A DNA stretch of 64,000 nt from Mesorhabditis belari (taxonomy: Eukaryota; Nematoda; Chromadorea; Rhabditida; Rhabditidae), in NCBI GenBank assembly GCA_958450365.1, contig CAUEEP010000735.1:749501-813500 (forward strand), written 5' to 3'. Position 1 is the stretch's first letter. The number at the start of each line of letters is the position of its first letter. The notes under the pieces are model-generated. The model made no database searches. It was not told the origin of the DNA and was given only the letters and a program-made list of their open reading frames with translations. A program made the position numbers and the translations under genes. Positions 11,088-22,123 of the stretch are shown piece by piece.

Positions 11088-11695
11088 TGCGGCCCGGTCT
11101 TTTTCCTATCGGCAATCTAACTTTGAGCTCAAATATCTTGATGTTGGGCTGTCCAATTTAAATATTCTTGGTATCATTAGATGCGCCAAGTCTTTCTTTA
11201 TCGATTGGTAGAAAAACTATTTAAATTGGACAACCCAACACCAAGATATTTGAGTTCAAAGTTGGAGTGCCAATGGCAAAGGGGCGGGGCTATCAAACAT
11301 CTTGCCCCGCCCCCTTGCCATTGGCAATCTAACTTTGAGCTCAAATATCTTGGTGCTGGGCCGTCCAATTTCAATAGTTTTTGTACCAATCGACAGAGAA
11401 AGGCTTGGCGCATCTAATGATAATGGCGAAGAGGGCGGGACGCGTATAAAAGGCTATCAGACATCTGATAAGCCCCGCCCCTTTGCCATTGGCAGTCCGA
11501 CTTTGAGCTCAAATATCTTGGTGCTGGGCCGTCCAATTTCAATAGTTTTTGTACCAATCGACAGAGAAAGACTTGGCGCATCTAATGAAATCAAGAATAT
11601 TTAAATTGGATAACCCAACATCAAGATTTTAGAGCTCAAAGTTAGATTGCTGAGGGAAAAAGGGGCGGGGCTTATCAGATGTCCGATAATCAACT
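11088..11695. mobile_element. Family B elements, tandem/nested copy 5
   Basis: At least three arms in alternating orientation. TTTGAGCTCAAATATCTTGG-type blocks lie near 11120, 11335 and 11505, with inverse blocks near 11245 and 11630. GC-box/TATA motifs are at 11280-11310 and 11435-11450. The element lies between chemoreceptor copy 2 and the GH18 gene. Confidence 0.8.
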
Positions 11696-11959
11696 GTTTT
11701 TGCTCAATTTCTGTGAATTCCAGCTCAAATCAAGCAGAAGCCAAGGTTTTAGATCAAATCCAATAGTATGTTTGTAATTCTAGGGCAAGACCATTGAAAG
11801 TCATTGAGCTTGGCTTGGCTTTTGAATTTTTAGCCAATCATGATGAGTAAAACACCCAATTTGAGCTATTTTTTGACAAATAGAGACTTGAATCTTTTTA
11901 AGATTTAGCCTTGTTTTTTTGTTTGTTCGGTAATTTTGCTGAAATCGATTCTCAAACAT

Positions 11960-14900
11960 TTATTCTTCACCCATAAACGCACTCTTTGCAGCGTTGATTA
12001 AAGGGAATTTCCCTTTCCCGCAAAGACCTGCCCAATCATCGGTGACTATTTGAAAAAGCATGATGCCCGCACAACCTGAAACACAAGCTTTTGATTGTAT
12101 TTGAATTTACCATTTCATGAAGAGCTCTTGCTTTTTTTAAACGTACCAATATCTTTTGCATATTTGGCTTTGATTCCTACACTCAAAGGATTCTCCGTCG
12201 TCAGCCAAACTTTGTCAGTTCCTTTAACAATTTCTTTTGCTTTTTTTCAAGAATAGTTTACCAACAATATACGAAGAGGCAGCTTTATCATTCCAATATT
12301 CTTTGTATGTCACCTCTCCGTGTTTTGTTGATGTCAAGTTGCAGACCTGAAGTTGCTTATAGTTCGTCAAAACCGAGTCGAGCGCATTGTCGATGTATAC
12401 AAGACCATCCACTCCAGCAATTACGGAGACGGGGCTCTCGATAACTAGCTGGGACAAATGCGACCTTTTTTTGCGCACCTGAACATTTGCGCACCTTTTT
12501 CTGCGCACCTGAACATTTGCGTACCTTTTTTGTGCTAGAAAAGGCCTTAGGAAAGGCCCTAGAGCCTCAAAAATGCTTCCATATAAGGGAATCGTATGCA
12601 TAGTACGAATTTCAACAAAACAAACCTCGCTGACACGTAAAATTTGAGCCAAAAGGCAAAAACTACGCAACTTAACGCTTTTCCATAGTTTATGAAAACA
12701 TTTTTGAAGCTCTACGGACTTTCCAAAAGGACTTTTCCAGCAAAAAAAGGTAGCATTTGTCCCACTTCCTATCATTCCATTGTTTTTAAGAGTTTAACTT
12801 TTGTCAGCTCCGAACCAAACTGATATTTTAGTTACTATTGTTATTATTGAATGATTTGTCTATTCTTATGCAAATGTGTTCTTCCCTGTGCTTATCCCTT
12901 TTATTGCCGAGAAGGGGCGGTCCTTAGGATTGCCTAGGAGGACAAGGAAGACTCTCATTTTGAGTCCCCCCTTCCCCTTACACTCATTTCTAATCTATTC
13001 ATCTTATTGTATTACTGTAAATAAAGATACATATCTTCCGGGTCTATGCAACTGCAGTACAGGTCGGTCATTTCACAGGGGCTCCTACGTTGGAAGAGTT
13101 GAGTTGGGTTGTCGGGGTGTTAGAGATGGCGGGATATCAAAAGGGATTCACTCTCTTTAACTTAACCCAAATTCTAGTCCACATTCGTCTATACCTAGGA
13201 ACGTATACTTTTCTAAAACTCTGTTGAGTTCTTGTTTTTATAAAAGAAAACAATTGTTTAGATTGAAAATAAATGACAAAACTCACATCAGTGTAACAAG
13301 AAAAATCGAATACTTCACCTTCAGCTGGAGCATAAGGCCAACTCCAATAATAGTTCACCAATCGAAAACCCTGAATAAGGTAAGTAAAAATACTCATTAA
13401 CTTATACAATCCTAGATTCTTTTTAATTTTTAATCTTTTTTAACTCACTAGATTGTACACTGGAATCCCGAAAACCGTTTTATTCAGCCAAAGACCAAGC
13501 GAAGAGTAGGTTTCCATTGAAGATCCCTGAAAGTTCAATTTGTTAGAGTCAAGTCGTAGAAAATGAAAAGAAGAATATAGTTTTGACCCCTTTGAAAGGA
13601 TACTTTATTTACAAGGATTGACCAAACAATCCACAAGGCGAGGCCAAAGAACAGACCAGATACTATACGCAGAATTTTACGCTGATTCCGATGATGCTAT
13701 GTGGTATCGATGCTGAAAAGCGAGGACCGGTAACAAGGAAAACAACCTCACCACCTCGAAGTTGTTGTTAAATTGATGAAACTCCAGTTGGGCTGGTGTT
13801 TTGTAAGTATATGATAATTATGCTTCATCATTTATACTTATTCAAAAAAAGCCAGTTTCCCTTAATCTCCATAAAAATTTCTGTTGGTTGCTGGTGGTTG
13901 TGGTATCAAAGTGAACATTTTTGATATTTTTTCACTTTTCCCCGTTTTTATGACTCCCTATGCATGAAATTTCTGAGCCATCGATCTGAGAATTCAGCAT
14001 AGCAGATAGCAGCTAGCAGATAGCAGCATCGATAGCAGATAGCAGTATCGGCATCAGCGTAAAATTCTGCGTCGTATAGTATCTGGCTCATGTCATTTGG
14101 CCATGTCCACCTCAGCCTTGTGACTTTCCCTTGTTAATAACTCACCGAGTTCATCTCCCCAATAATACTATACTCTCGACTCATCGGTCGAAGCGGAGCA
14201 TTGAAACCGACAACCGGATTTGTCCAAGAATACACATGAAAATCGTAATTCATCACGTTCACAAAGTCACAATATCTAAAAGTTTCTAACTTTAAAAATC
14301 GTTTCCTCACAAACTTGCTAAGTTTCGGCAAATCGTAGGCTTTTCGTGTGATCGTTGGTGGGCCAGATGTAGCCATTGATAGAAGATATTGAGTGCCATA
14401 GGCTTGCCGAAGTGTCTAAATTCAATATCCATCAATATAACTCTTTCTTTATTACCTTTAACAAATTATTCAACAGAAAACGATCGCTTTTTTTCGCATC
14501 CCAACTCCAAACGGGAAATTCCCAATCTAAAAATCGAATTTTTAGACTTTTTATTCTTTTCAGGACCAAACCTAGATCAATTCCATCGAGATTAAACTTT
14601 CGAAAGTGTGCAACACTGTCATTAGCAAATTGAAGCATAAACATCGGTGATGAGACTAATGTCGACCAGTGTGGATTCGAAGCAATTACTGAGAGCATCA
14701 GTTTCGCATTTGGATTCTTCACCTTCAGTCGAGAAAATGTTTCACTCACAGTGTCTGAAATTTTAGGCTCTTGTCGGAGTTGGAGAGATTTTTTTGGGTA
14801 CTTTGAATAGATCATCACGCTATATCTTTGCTAACAACGCTATATCTTTGCTAACAACGCTATATCTTTGCTAACAACGCTATAACTTTGTCCAGAGATA

Positions 14901-15776
14901 ATATTTTTGTTAGCTTTTCATCTCATTGTATAGAGGACATTTCAGGCTTTCAAATGACACCAAAATATAGTTTGATTGGATTTTTCATTCCCATGCAAAC
15001 CAGCCGACAAAACTAGCGAGCCTCGTTAGCCTTGTTTGCTTAGAGTTGGGTCTGATTATTCGATCTTTTATTGATAATGTTCGCCAAGCCCGTGTCCAGA
15101 AACATTAAACAATTTATCAAAGGGGCAAACCAAATCTTTTAACCCTAATCAAACTAGGAAGCCAATCCACTTTATTTAGCAATCAAATGCCAAGGGAAGG
15201 GCAGTTGCCCCCGCTGTCCCACCCTCGGCACGGGCCTGATGCTCGCTATTTTTTGTGATTCATCGCTATTGATTAAAGAAAAAGTGTAATTTTTCATTGT
15301 CACACTATTGACCACTGTTACTGATCGCTTCTTATGTTCGATTAATAAGCAAGTCTAGCCGGAAGTAGTCAATAAAACTGGATTTTCCAATCGAACTGTA
15401 TTTGGTGTAGTGGAATAAGTTTATAGTAGTCATTAAATGTGAACATCTTCTAGAAAACCTCTTACTCTACTCTACTCTTACTCTTACTCTACTGAAAACC
15501 CTAAAAAACAAGAATCGAACTAACCATTCGGTAGTTGAAGTACTCCATTTGGACCAATCTTTGTTGTGCCAATCAATAAATAATGTGTACACAACTTTGC
15601 ATCAACGTTCTCTATTCCTGGATTTTCATATCTAGATTCATTTTTAAAATCAATAAATCAAATCTCTCTAAAATCAAATCTCAAACTTACGTATAATAAC
15701 AGGAAATGATCGTTGAACTTATATCCAAAAATATCGAAAAAAGAATAAAGAAAAATAGTTTCCTTGAAGTTTTCAT
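11960..15776 (-). CDS. Secreted GH18 chitinase-like protein
   Basis: Eleven exons (minus strand): 15691-15776, 15525-15631, 14572-14754, 14456-14526, 14315-14415, 14146-14275, 13449-13526, 13287-13370, 12262-12346, 12147-12221 and 11960-12075. Total 371 aa, phase-consistent at all ten junctions. Residues 1-25 are a signal peptide (KLFFFILFSIFLDISST), followed by the ISCYYT strand and the CTHYLLIGTTKIGP strand of the TIM barrel. The catalytic motif DGIDLDWE is complete at about 121-128 (Glu128 proton donor), with its last Asp codon split by a 45-nt intron. MNYD is at about 191-194. Near the end, LTTENPLSVGIKAKYAKDI and GIMLFQIVTDDWAGLCG match the family; the usual Trp of MLWQ is Phe here. GH18 enzymes cleave chitin, but many nematode members are thought to act as lectin-like or immune proteins. 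Introns of 39, 40 and 45 nt; the 40-nt one uses a TAAAG acceptor. Confidence 0.88.
12449..12760. mobile_element. MITE with GGGACAAATG terminal inverted repeats
   Basis: Starts GGGACAAATGCGACC and ends GGTAGCATTTGTCCC, about 310 bp. It carries three short GCGCACCTGAACATTTGCG-type repeats near the left end. It lies inside an intron of the GH18 gene. An open frame of 183 codons runs through it by chance. Confidence 0.65.
12850..13130. mobile_element. Possible solo LTR / retrotransposon end
   Basis: A GC-richer block with a poly(A) signal (AATAAAG at about 13019), followed by CCGGGTCTATGCAACTGC and CACAGGGGCTCCTACGTTGG. This arrangement resembles the R-U5 end of an LTR next to its primer-binding site. 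No matching second LTR is seen. It sits in a GH18 intron. Weak call. Confidence 0.3.
13603..14139. mobile_element. Fold-back transposon family A, copy 1
   Basis: The arms are mirror images: AGATACTATACGCAGAATTT near 13660 and AAATTCTGCGTCGTATAGTA near 14065. Ends resemble ACAAGG... and ...TTTCCCTTGT. It contains AGATAGCAG short repeats at 14000-14050. The right end is only 6 bp from exon 6 of the GH18 gene. Confidence 0.7.
14818..14888. repeat. 20-bp tandem repeat, 3.5 copies
   Basis: Near-identical units of CGCTATATCTTTGCTAACAA just upstream of an exon of the GH18 gene (minus sense), within its intron. Confidence 0.9.
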
Positions 15777-16010
15777 TGTTGAAATCGTCTCTAAAGCAAA
15801 ATTGAATAAATAGAAAAATCGTTAAATGAATGAAAAGTAGTGAAGGAAGTTTTTTTGTCAGTCAAAACGACAAGGTAGTTCAGGAAAAGAGTCATTGGTG
15901 ATTGATAACACGTGGTGTGTCTGAGTGGCCTGTTGAGAAAGAGAAAGAAACGGGAATTGACAAAAAAGATTCTCTCAGTCTATCATATTATAGTACTGAG
16001 ATTGTTTTTT

Positions 16011-16403
16011 GGGGGATGGTCAAAAAGCGCCATAATAGAAAACATGCAAAACAGCGCCGTCAAATTTCTCAAAATCCAAAAAACCAAGCCGGTTCAAGTT
16101 TTATATCAAAAAATTCCTTGCATTCTTGGCTACATGATGGGTGAAACAGTTTTTTAAAAAAGTTAATATTTCATAGATAAAAAGAGCACTCAAAATGGGT
16201 CTCTAAAGATATTCAGTTAACCAACTGAGTATCACTCGACACACATTTTAAGTGCTCTTTTTATCTATGAAATATTAACTTTTTTAAAAAACTGTTTCAC
16301 CCATCATGTAGCCAAGAATGCAAGGAATTTTTTGATATAAAACTTGAACCGGCTTGGTTTTTGGATTGTGAGCAATTTGACGGCGCTGCTTTGACTACCC
16401 CCT
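16011..16403. mobile_element. Large fold-back element
   Basis: The left arm 16011-16190 and right arm 16250-16403 are near-perfect reverse complements. For example GGGTGAAACAGTTTTTTAAA mirrors TTTAAAAAACTGTTTCACCC, with only about 60 bp of loop. Termini are GGGGGATGGTCAAA and TTTGACTACCCCC. There is no transposase, so it is a non-autonomous element. Confidence 0.85.
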
Positions 16404-16799
16404 GTTTTTTTGATTGAAATGATTGATTGAATTGAAAGATTGAAATGTGAAAGTCAGAAAGTCAACGCATTTTGACAGTGACATTTGTTGGTAGATAGCC
16501 AATTACTGTTACTGTTTCGAAGCACATTTTCTTCAGCTTATATATAGCTTAATTCTACTATTGATGAGCATCTCCACATCAATTTCAAATTCAAGCATCA
16601 TTTTCAAGCATCAATTTCCCAGTAATCCCAGTAAAAATCACTTTTCTGAGAAAAAAAATCAAAGAAAAACGGTGAAAAATGAATAAAACAATGGAAAATG
16701 ACTTTAAGAAATGAAAATTGCGAATTACGTGCATTTTAGTGCATTTTAGAATGCGTCCCTTCTCTGTAAACGCTCTTGCGTGCTCAAATAGTTTAAAGA

Positions 16800-17050
16800 T
16801 AGCAATTGTTCGATAGCAACTGCGTTGCTATCGAGCTTAAAGATTGCATTGCTATCGGGCTTAAAGATTGCATTGTTAGCGAGCTTAAAGATTGCATTGT
16901 TATCGAGCTTAAAGATTGCATTGTTATCGAGCTTAAAGATTGCATTGCTGTTGAGCTTAAGATTGCATTACTATCGAGCTTAAAGATTGCATTGTTAGCG
17001 AGCTTAAAGATTGCATTGTTATCGAGCTCAAATAGCTTAAAGATAGCAAT
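16800..17050. repeat. 24-bp minisatellite
   Basis: About ten copies of a unit like GATTGCATTGTTATCGAGCT plus TAAA. Open frames through it (ELKDCIVIELKDCI) are artefacts. Confidence 0.92.
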
Positions 17051-17317
17051 TGCTCAAAGATTGGAAACTAGAACTGAAACTGGACATAAGAATTTGCAAA
17101 ATCGTAGCATTTTGTTGAATCAAAAACTTCTCTAAACTTTGCAAGCTTTCAAAATAAGCTTTAAAGGTTTCAAATTCAGTTCTTGTTCAAATTAAAACTT
17201 AAAACTTATCAACTAAGTTAAAACTAATTCTAAGTTAAAACGAATTTAAAATTTCTAAGGTTTACCTGGCAGAGAGCTTAATTAGACTTTGACTAGAAAA
17301 AATAGAAACCAGTAAGC

Positions 17318-17386
17318 CTTTACTGAAGTAAGCCTTCAGTAAGCCTTCAGTAAGCCTTCAGCAAGCCTTCAGTAAGCCTTTAGATA
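17318..17386. repeat. Short tandem repeat CAGTAAGCCTT
   Basis: About five direct copies of an 11-12 bp unit. From 17050 to 18070 I see no other feature apart from AT-rich sequence. Confidence 0.85.
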
Positions 17387-18070
17387 ATCAAAAATCAATC
17401 TAGAAAGTTAGAGAAGCTGATTATCATAAAATAGAAATCGGAATGATTGTGTGAATGACAGCTAAACGCTAAAAGCTTCTGATCATACCGTTCAATCAAA
17501 AACCAAAAGATCAGGTGATCGCTTGTTTGTTTGTTAATCAATTGAGCTATTGATAACACTGGTCTAGACAAAGCGGGGAGACTAGTGCAGATTTTGAGAA
17601 CTCTCTTTTCACTGTCTGCCAGTTATCAGTTGTGAAAGAGTGACAAAGAGTGCTTGTTTCGAATGAAAGAATCGATTTGATTGGAACTAATGACCTAGAA
17701 TTCATGATTCCAATAAACACATGGCAAAATTTCTTCAACTGAACACCGATAAATTGTAAATTTTACTTATTCTCTTACGGGAAAAACTTTTTTTCCAAGA
17801 AATCTGAGATTTTTCTCGATTCTTCTGGCTTTGAAGCTTTAACTGACTACCTTTATTCAAACTACTCAACTTCAAACTACTCAACTTCGATCTCATTTTA
17901 ATGGCTACACAACCAAGACCTGTAACTTTAAAATACTCAATGTTGGATTTAAAATCTTTTAGAGATTACTTCTACTGTTCAAAATTTTGATTTTTTCGAT
18001 GATTTCTTTTTTTTTCTATTGGATATTTCTATCAAATGATGAAAGAAGAGAAGTTTTGGATGCAGGTAAA

Positions 18071-18720
18071 TACCGTAAATACTGTAATAGTATCCCACCG
18101 CCCTCGTACAGTCGCGTAGTCGCAAAAGTTTTTTCGTATTTCATTTTTTTTCATAGCGCCCGTACTTTCAAAAAATGTGTCTTTGGTATCAAAAAATAGC
18201 CCTGAATCTCAGCTATTTTTTGATACCTAAACGCGCATTGTAGCATAAACCAGTGTCGAGAAAAACTAGTTCAAAGCTAGACTACGCAACACTCCGTACC
18301 GCTAGACTCTTGTCTAGCCTATCCTGCCTGGTCCAATGGTTCTGTCTGGCTTAGCCTAGCTCTAGATTTTCTCGAGCTGATCAAGTCTTGGTAGGTTCTG
18401 GTCTGGTTCTGGTCTGGTCTAACCCAGGTCTGGCCTCATCAGACTCTGGTCCGACCTAGCCCAAGTCTGAGGGGCTTTGTCTGGTCTAGATCAGGCTGAC
18501 CTAGTTCTGGTTTGGCTCAAGTTTGGCATGACTGAATGGCTTAGAATTAAAGTAGAGTTTGGCACTTTTTACTTACCGTAAATACTGTAATAGTATCCCA
18601 CCGCCCTCGTACAGTCGCATAGTCGTTGTTTAGTATTTCGTTTTTTGCAAAGCGCCCGTACTTTCAAAAAATGTGTCAAAATGGTATCAAAAAATTGGAA
18701 ACACCGGTTCTCCTATGGGT
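18071..18720. mobile_element. MITE family D, composite copy 1
   Basis: Starts TACCGTAAATACTGTAATAG; a second direct copy of that end is at about 18577. Between them are a mirrored TATCAAAAAATAGC motif and a CTGGTCTGGT-rich block. The whole segment, in reverse complement, matches 56494-56935, including the internal GCACTTTTTACTTACCG junction. So this is a mobile composite and not two independent insertions. Confidence 0.75.
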
Positions 18721-18741
18721 TGAGGACTAGGAATGCAAAAT

Positions 18742-18822
18742 ATGATCGGCGCCGGGATTCGAACCCACGGCCTCTCTCTTATCAGGCGAACATTCTATCA
18801 ATGAGCTGACAAGGATCTCTTT
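18742..18822 (-). pseudogene. tRNA-like sequence
   Basis: The minus strand shows a D-arm-like GTCAGCTCATTGATAGAATG and a good T-arm GTGGGTTCGAATCCC. The acceptor stem does not pair beyond four bases and the anticodon stem is irregular. Probably a tRNA-derived repeat. Confidence 0.45.
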
Positions 18823-18881
18823 GCTACTAGTTTAGGGCCTTATGTCTTAATGTTCTTTCAATCCTCTTTTTAAACACTTAC

Positions 18882-18959
18882 AGTAACCGAATCCAAGGTA
18901 AGCCGCAAGAGACTCTTTCCGGCAAAGATTCCAACAGATCCGATTGTGAACATAGAATG
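18882..18959 (-). CDS. Orphan candidate exon
   Basis: On the minus strand an ATTTTAG acceptor, 26 open codons (MFTIGSVGIFAGKSLLRLTL near the start) and a perfect GTAAGT donor at the end. No adjoining exon could be linked to it, so gene and function are unknown. Confidence 0.3.
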
Positions 18960-19187
18960 CTAAAATTATTGTACAAGCAATTTCATTAGCCTATTGCCGT
19001 CAGAGTAGGGCATTATGCCTTACTGCTGAATGGAGTTTTGCTCATGAGTAAACGAGATTCGTTTGAATTGATTCAAAATTGTGATATCAGTAAAATTGTA
19101 GACAAATTCTTCCTTCAAGCAAATCTTTTTAAAATAATCTTTTTGCAGATTCAAGGAAATATTATTCTTCTAGGTTCTGAGTGGATA

Positions 19188-19310
19188 ATTTTCAGTAAAC
19201 AAGCTTTGACACTTTTTTAGAGACTTCAAAAGAAAATCTTTTCATCGGTTGTCCACCGTTCAACTTTACATGGGATTCTCCTGCAGTTATGCAAGCGCTA
19301 GGCAATCGAA
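19188..19310. repeat. Dispersed repeat, pair with 21281-21395
   Basis: Shares long near-identical runs (AAGCTTTGACACTTTTTTAG, CATCGGTTGTC, TTTAACTTTACATGG-like) with 21281-21395, in the same orientation. The two copies flank the DUF229-type gene. Confidence 0.75.
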
Positions 19311-19940
19311 CAAATGCAAAATGTTGGTAGAAATCGATAGAAATCGATAGAAATCGAAATAGATTGATCGAAATTGATTGATTCCATTTTAGATCAATGT
19401 AAACGAGAAAACGGATTGACTTTGTCTGAAAACGGGAAAATTCGGCTGAATACAGAGTGGCCCAATTACGAAAATCACACCTGTGAAGCCAGGTGTTGGA
19501 TTGGATTTCAATTAAAACTATGAAGTTCTATATCATCAGACTATCTGATTGATAATTGGGAAATCAGCCTTGCCTGAATACCTTTTGCTTTAGATTACTG
19601 TAGAATAATGAAAGACTATAGTACTAATCACTGTAGCTCTAACAATTTCCCGCTTTCAGTTGTGCCATCCCGAAACATCCGTACAACTATACTCTTGGCC
19701 CGAAATGCATTGTTGGAAAGAATTGTGATAAATTCAATTGTGATTTTATTTTGGTGAACTGCTGGAGGAATGGGGAACATATTCACATCGATGTGCATAT
19801 TCAAATCGTGGAGAATAGGTTAGTGAGAGCTTAGTGGTTAGGTTAACGGTTAAAAACGCTCCAGAACCAAGCTACGACTTAACTTATCACTATAACTTAT
19901 CACTATCACTTTTTTCAGATTCTACAGGGTAGCCAACAAT

Positions 19941-20270
19941 TATAGTGCCGTACTTCTGAGGGCCTAGATTGGCGAAAATTGAGTCAATCGTTTTGATTTT
20001 TCTGGAGTTAAATCTTAAGTATCTCTCCTGGAATGTTGTCCATTATCTGATCGATTCAAGTTTTCAACTTTTTTATATAGCCTTCCAAAGTTGAGAGCCG
20101 AATGTCGTTACTCAATTATGAGATTTTGTTTATATGAAAAAGTTGAAAACTTGAATCGATTAGATAATGGACAACATTCCAGGAGACATACTGAAGATTT
20201 AACTCCAGAAAAATCAAAACGATTGACTCAATTTTAGCCAATCTAGGCTCTCAGAGGTACGGCACTATAG
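19941..20270. mobile_element. Fold-back element (TATAGTGCCGTAC ends)
   Basis: TATAGTGCCGTACTTCTGAG at the left is mirrored by CTCAGAGGTACGGCACTATA at the right. Arms of about 130 bp mirror throughout (CCTGGAATGTTGTCCATTAT with its complement). Inserted in an intron of the DUF229-type gene. Confidence 0.85.
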
Positions 20271-20587
20271 TTGTAAGCCAAAGCAGGTTCAGGCAAACAT
20301 CAAGCTTTTTACTTGAGCTCTTTAACTAAACCTAACTTCTTAACTGTCCCTTGTCAGCTTTTAAACTAAACTTACTCCCAAGTTGACTCATTGTCGGCTT
20401 TACTTTCTGGCTTATCTTTTACTTTATCAGCAATTAGTAAAAAAATTTAGTCGAGACCGCGAAAAGCAATTCGAGAATTTATACAAAGCTTCGCCATCAA
20501 AAGAACAAGCTCACCGAAGTGATCTTTACCGTCCCGATGTTGTCATCTTCGTCATTGATTCTGTTGGCCGTTTTGTGGCAAAAAGGT

Positions 20588-20642
20588 TGAGCTTTGAAGC
20601 TTTGAGCTTTGAAGCTTTGAGCTTTGAAGCTTTGAGCTTTGT
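20588..20642. repeat. 15-bp tandem repeat
   Basis: Four copies of TTGAGCTTTGAAGCT directly after a splice donor of the DUF229-type gene. Confidence 0.9.
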
Positions 20643-21280
20643 TCTCAGTCAGAATCAGTATCAAGTCAAGTCAAGGCAAATCAGCTGAAGAAGATTTGAG
20701 CTTTGTTCTCAGTCAGAATCAGTTTCACCAATTCAGCAAAATTTCTTTCGTTCAGGGAATTGCAAGAAACCTACAAATTCATGACGGATGAGCTGAAAGC
20801 TGTCGACTTCACTCAATACACTCAAAGCGCTTTTGACAGTCGGAAAAATGCGTTGGCAATTTTTTGGGGTTAGTCACGATTTTGAGGTCATGATAATCAG
20901 CAAAATCGAGAGTTTAGGCGAAATCGGCGCAACAATTGATCGAACTGAATATGGTGGAACGATTTTAAAAGAAAACAGTGGATGCCGGATTTACTACGAT
21001 GATCGACCGAATGTGCAGTTTGAGTACGAGGTTTGTGAATGCCAGGCAGAGAGTAGCTGAAATGAAATGGTCAAAATGGAGTAGCTAGATCAGGGTTAAA
21101 GCAGCACCAGACTAAAGTTGAAAAATTTTGATTTACAGACTTGCCAGTTTGAAAAAAATCCCTGGTGCTAGTAGTTAACTTTACAGTTTTCTAGCAACCA
21201 AAATAGTGAAGAAGCCTACTTACCAATGATGCTTTTTATACTTGTGTTGACAAATTATTCTTTACCTTTAGAATAGAAAC

Positions 21281-21395
21281 AGGAGAATTTTCAGTAAGCA
21301 AGCTTTGACACTTTTTTAGAGACTTCAAAATCGTTTCATCGGTTGTCTACCGTTTAACTTTACATGGAATTCTCCAGCAGTTATCAAGACGCTAA
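21281..21395. repeat. Dispersed repeat, pair with 19188-19310
   Basis: Same orientation and near-identical blocks as 19188-19310. The following 50 bases (ACGCTAAACAA repeated, TCCATGTAAAGTTAAACGG) contain a short inverted copy of its own end. Confidence 0.7.
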
Positions 21396-22123
21396 ACAAA
21401 AAGACGCTAAACAATATTCCATGTAAAGTTAAACGGTTAAACAAAGCCAAGATTGCTGACAATAAATACGATCATTTTGCTTATTAAGACAGTGAACAAC
21501 TTCTCATCACTAAACACAATGAAACGATGTTGCTGGTTCGGGAGCCGTTGAATAAGGGCATCGGGTTAGTATGCCATGCCAGAGTCAGGTTGGTTCTGGT
21601 CCTGGTAACTTTGGACTAAGCCAAGCCTGTACATCAGGTTAGCATCAGGCCCGGGCAAACCTAGTGTAGACCTGAGGAAAGGCTAAAACAAATCGAAACG
21701 AATACCAAAACCCGGACCGACCTAGAAACCAGGGCAGAACACTGATAACTGAATAAGCTACCCTAATGATACTAACTATACTAGGACCGACCTGATCTGC
21801 TTTAGAAAAATGCCTAGCTACATTACTTTTGTTTAAATCTGTCATTTCAGATATACAAGAACGGCCGATTGTCTGATCAAAAAGTTGGACCTCCGATCGA
21901 TGTGCTATTGCAAAGTACAGCCCAATGAAGCTCCCAAAAAGTCATGAGAGTTCATGCTTTGAATTGAGACCCTAAAGGTTTTTTTTGTCTTAATGGTACT
22001 GCAGTTTAAGATTCTTTTGATTAAATCTTTGCTAATGTTTGTTTCTTGAGCAAATCATTTATACAGACATTGGGTACATAATCAATATCACAAAAAGTTT
22101 GACTTGTTTGATGTTTTTGTCTC

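Larger units (their letters stand above)
19393..21947 (+). pseudogene. DUF229-type (alkaline-phosphatase fold) gene lacking its middle
   Basis: Plus-strand exons: 19393-19492, 19660-19818, 20451-20585, 20756-about 20868, an open stretch at about 20900-21023, and 21851-21947 ending in TGA. The first two are Cys-rich (CEASCAIPKHPYNYT). The third has RPDVVIFVIDSVGR and the fourth ETYKFMTDELKAVDF; these match the N-terminal block of the nematode DUF229 family, whose fold is sulfatase-like. The last exon has the family's C-terminal Cys signature (ADCLIKKLDLRSMCYCK). The roughly 300-residue core normally between these blocks is missing. After AIFWG the frame meets a TAG with no good intron to bypass it. 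The intron at 19819-20450 contains a fold-back element. I read this as an internally deleted relic; a short functional isoform is less likely. Confidence 0.6.

Noticed and set aside
12224..12775. 183-codon minus-strand frame as one exon
   Set aside because: It runs through a MITE and two short introns; GH18 similarity is limited to the 12147-12221 and 12262-12346 segments.
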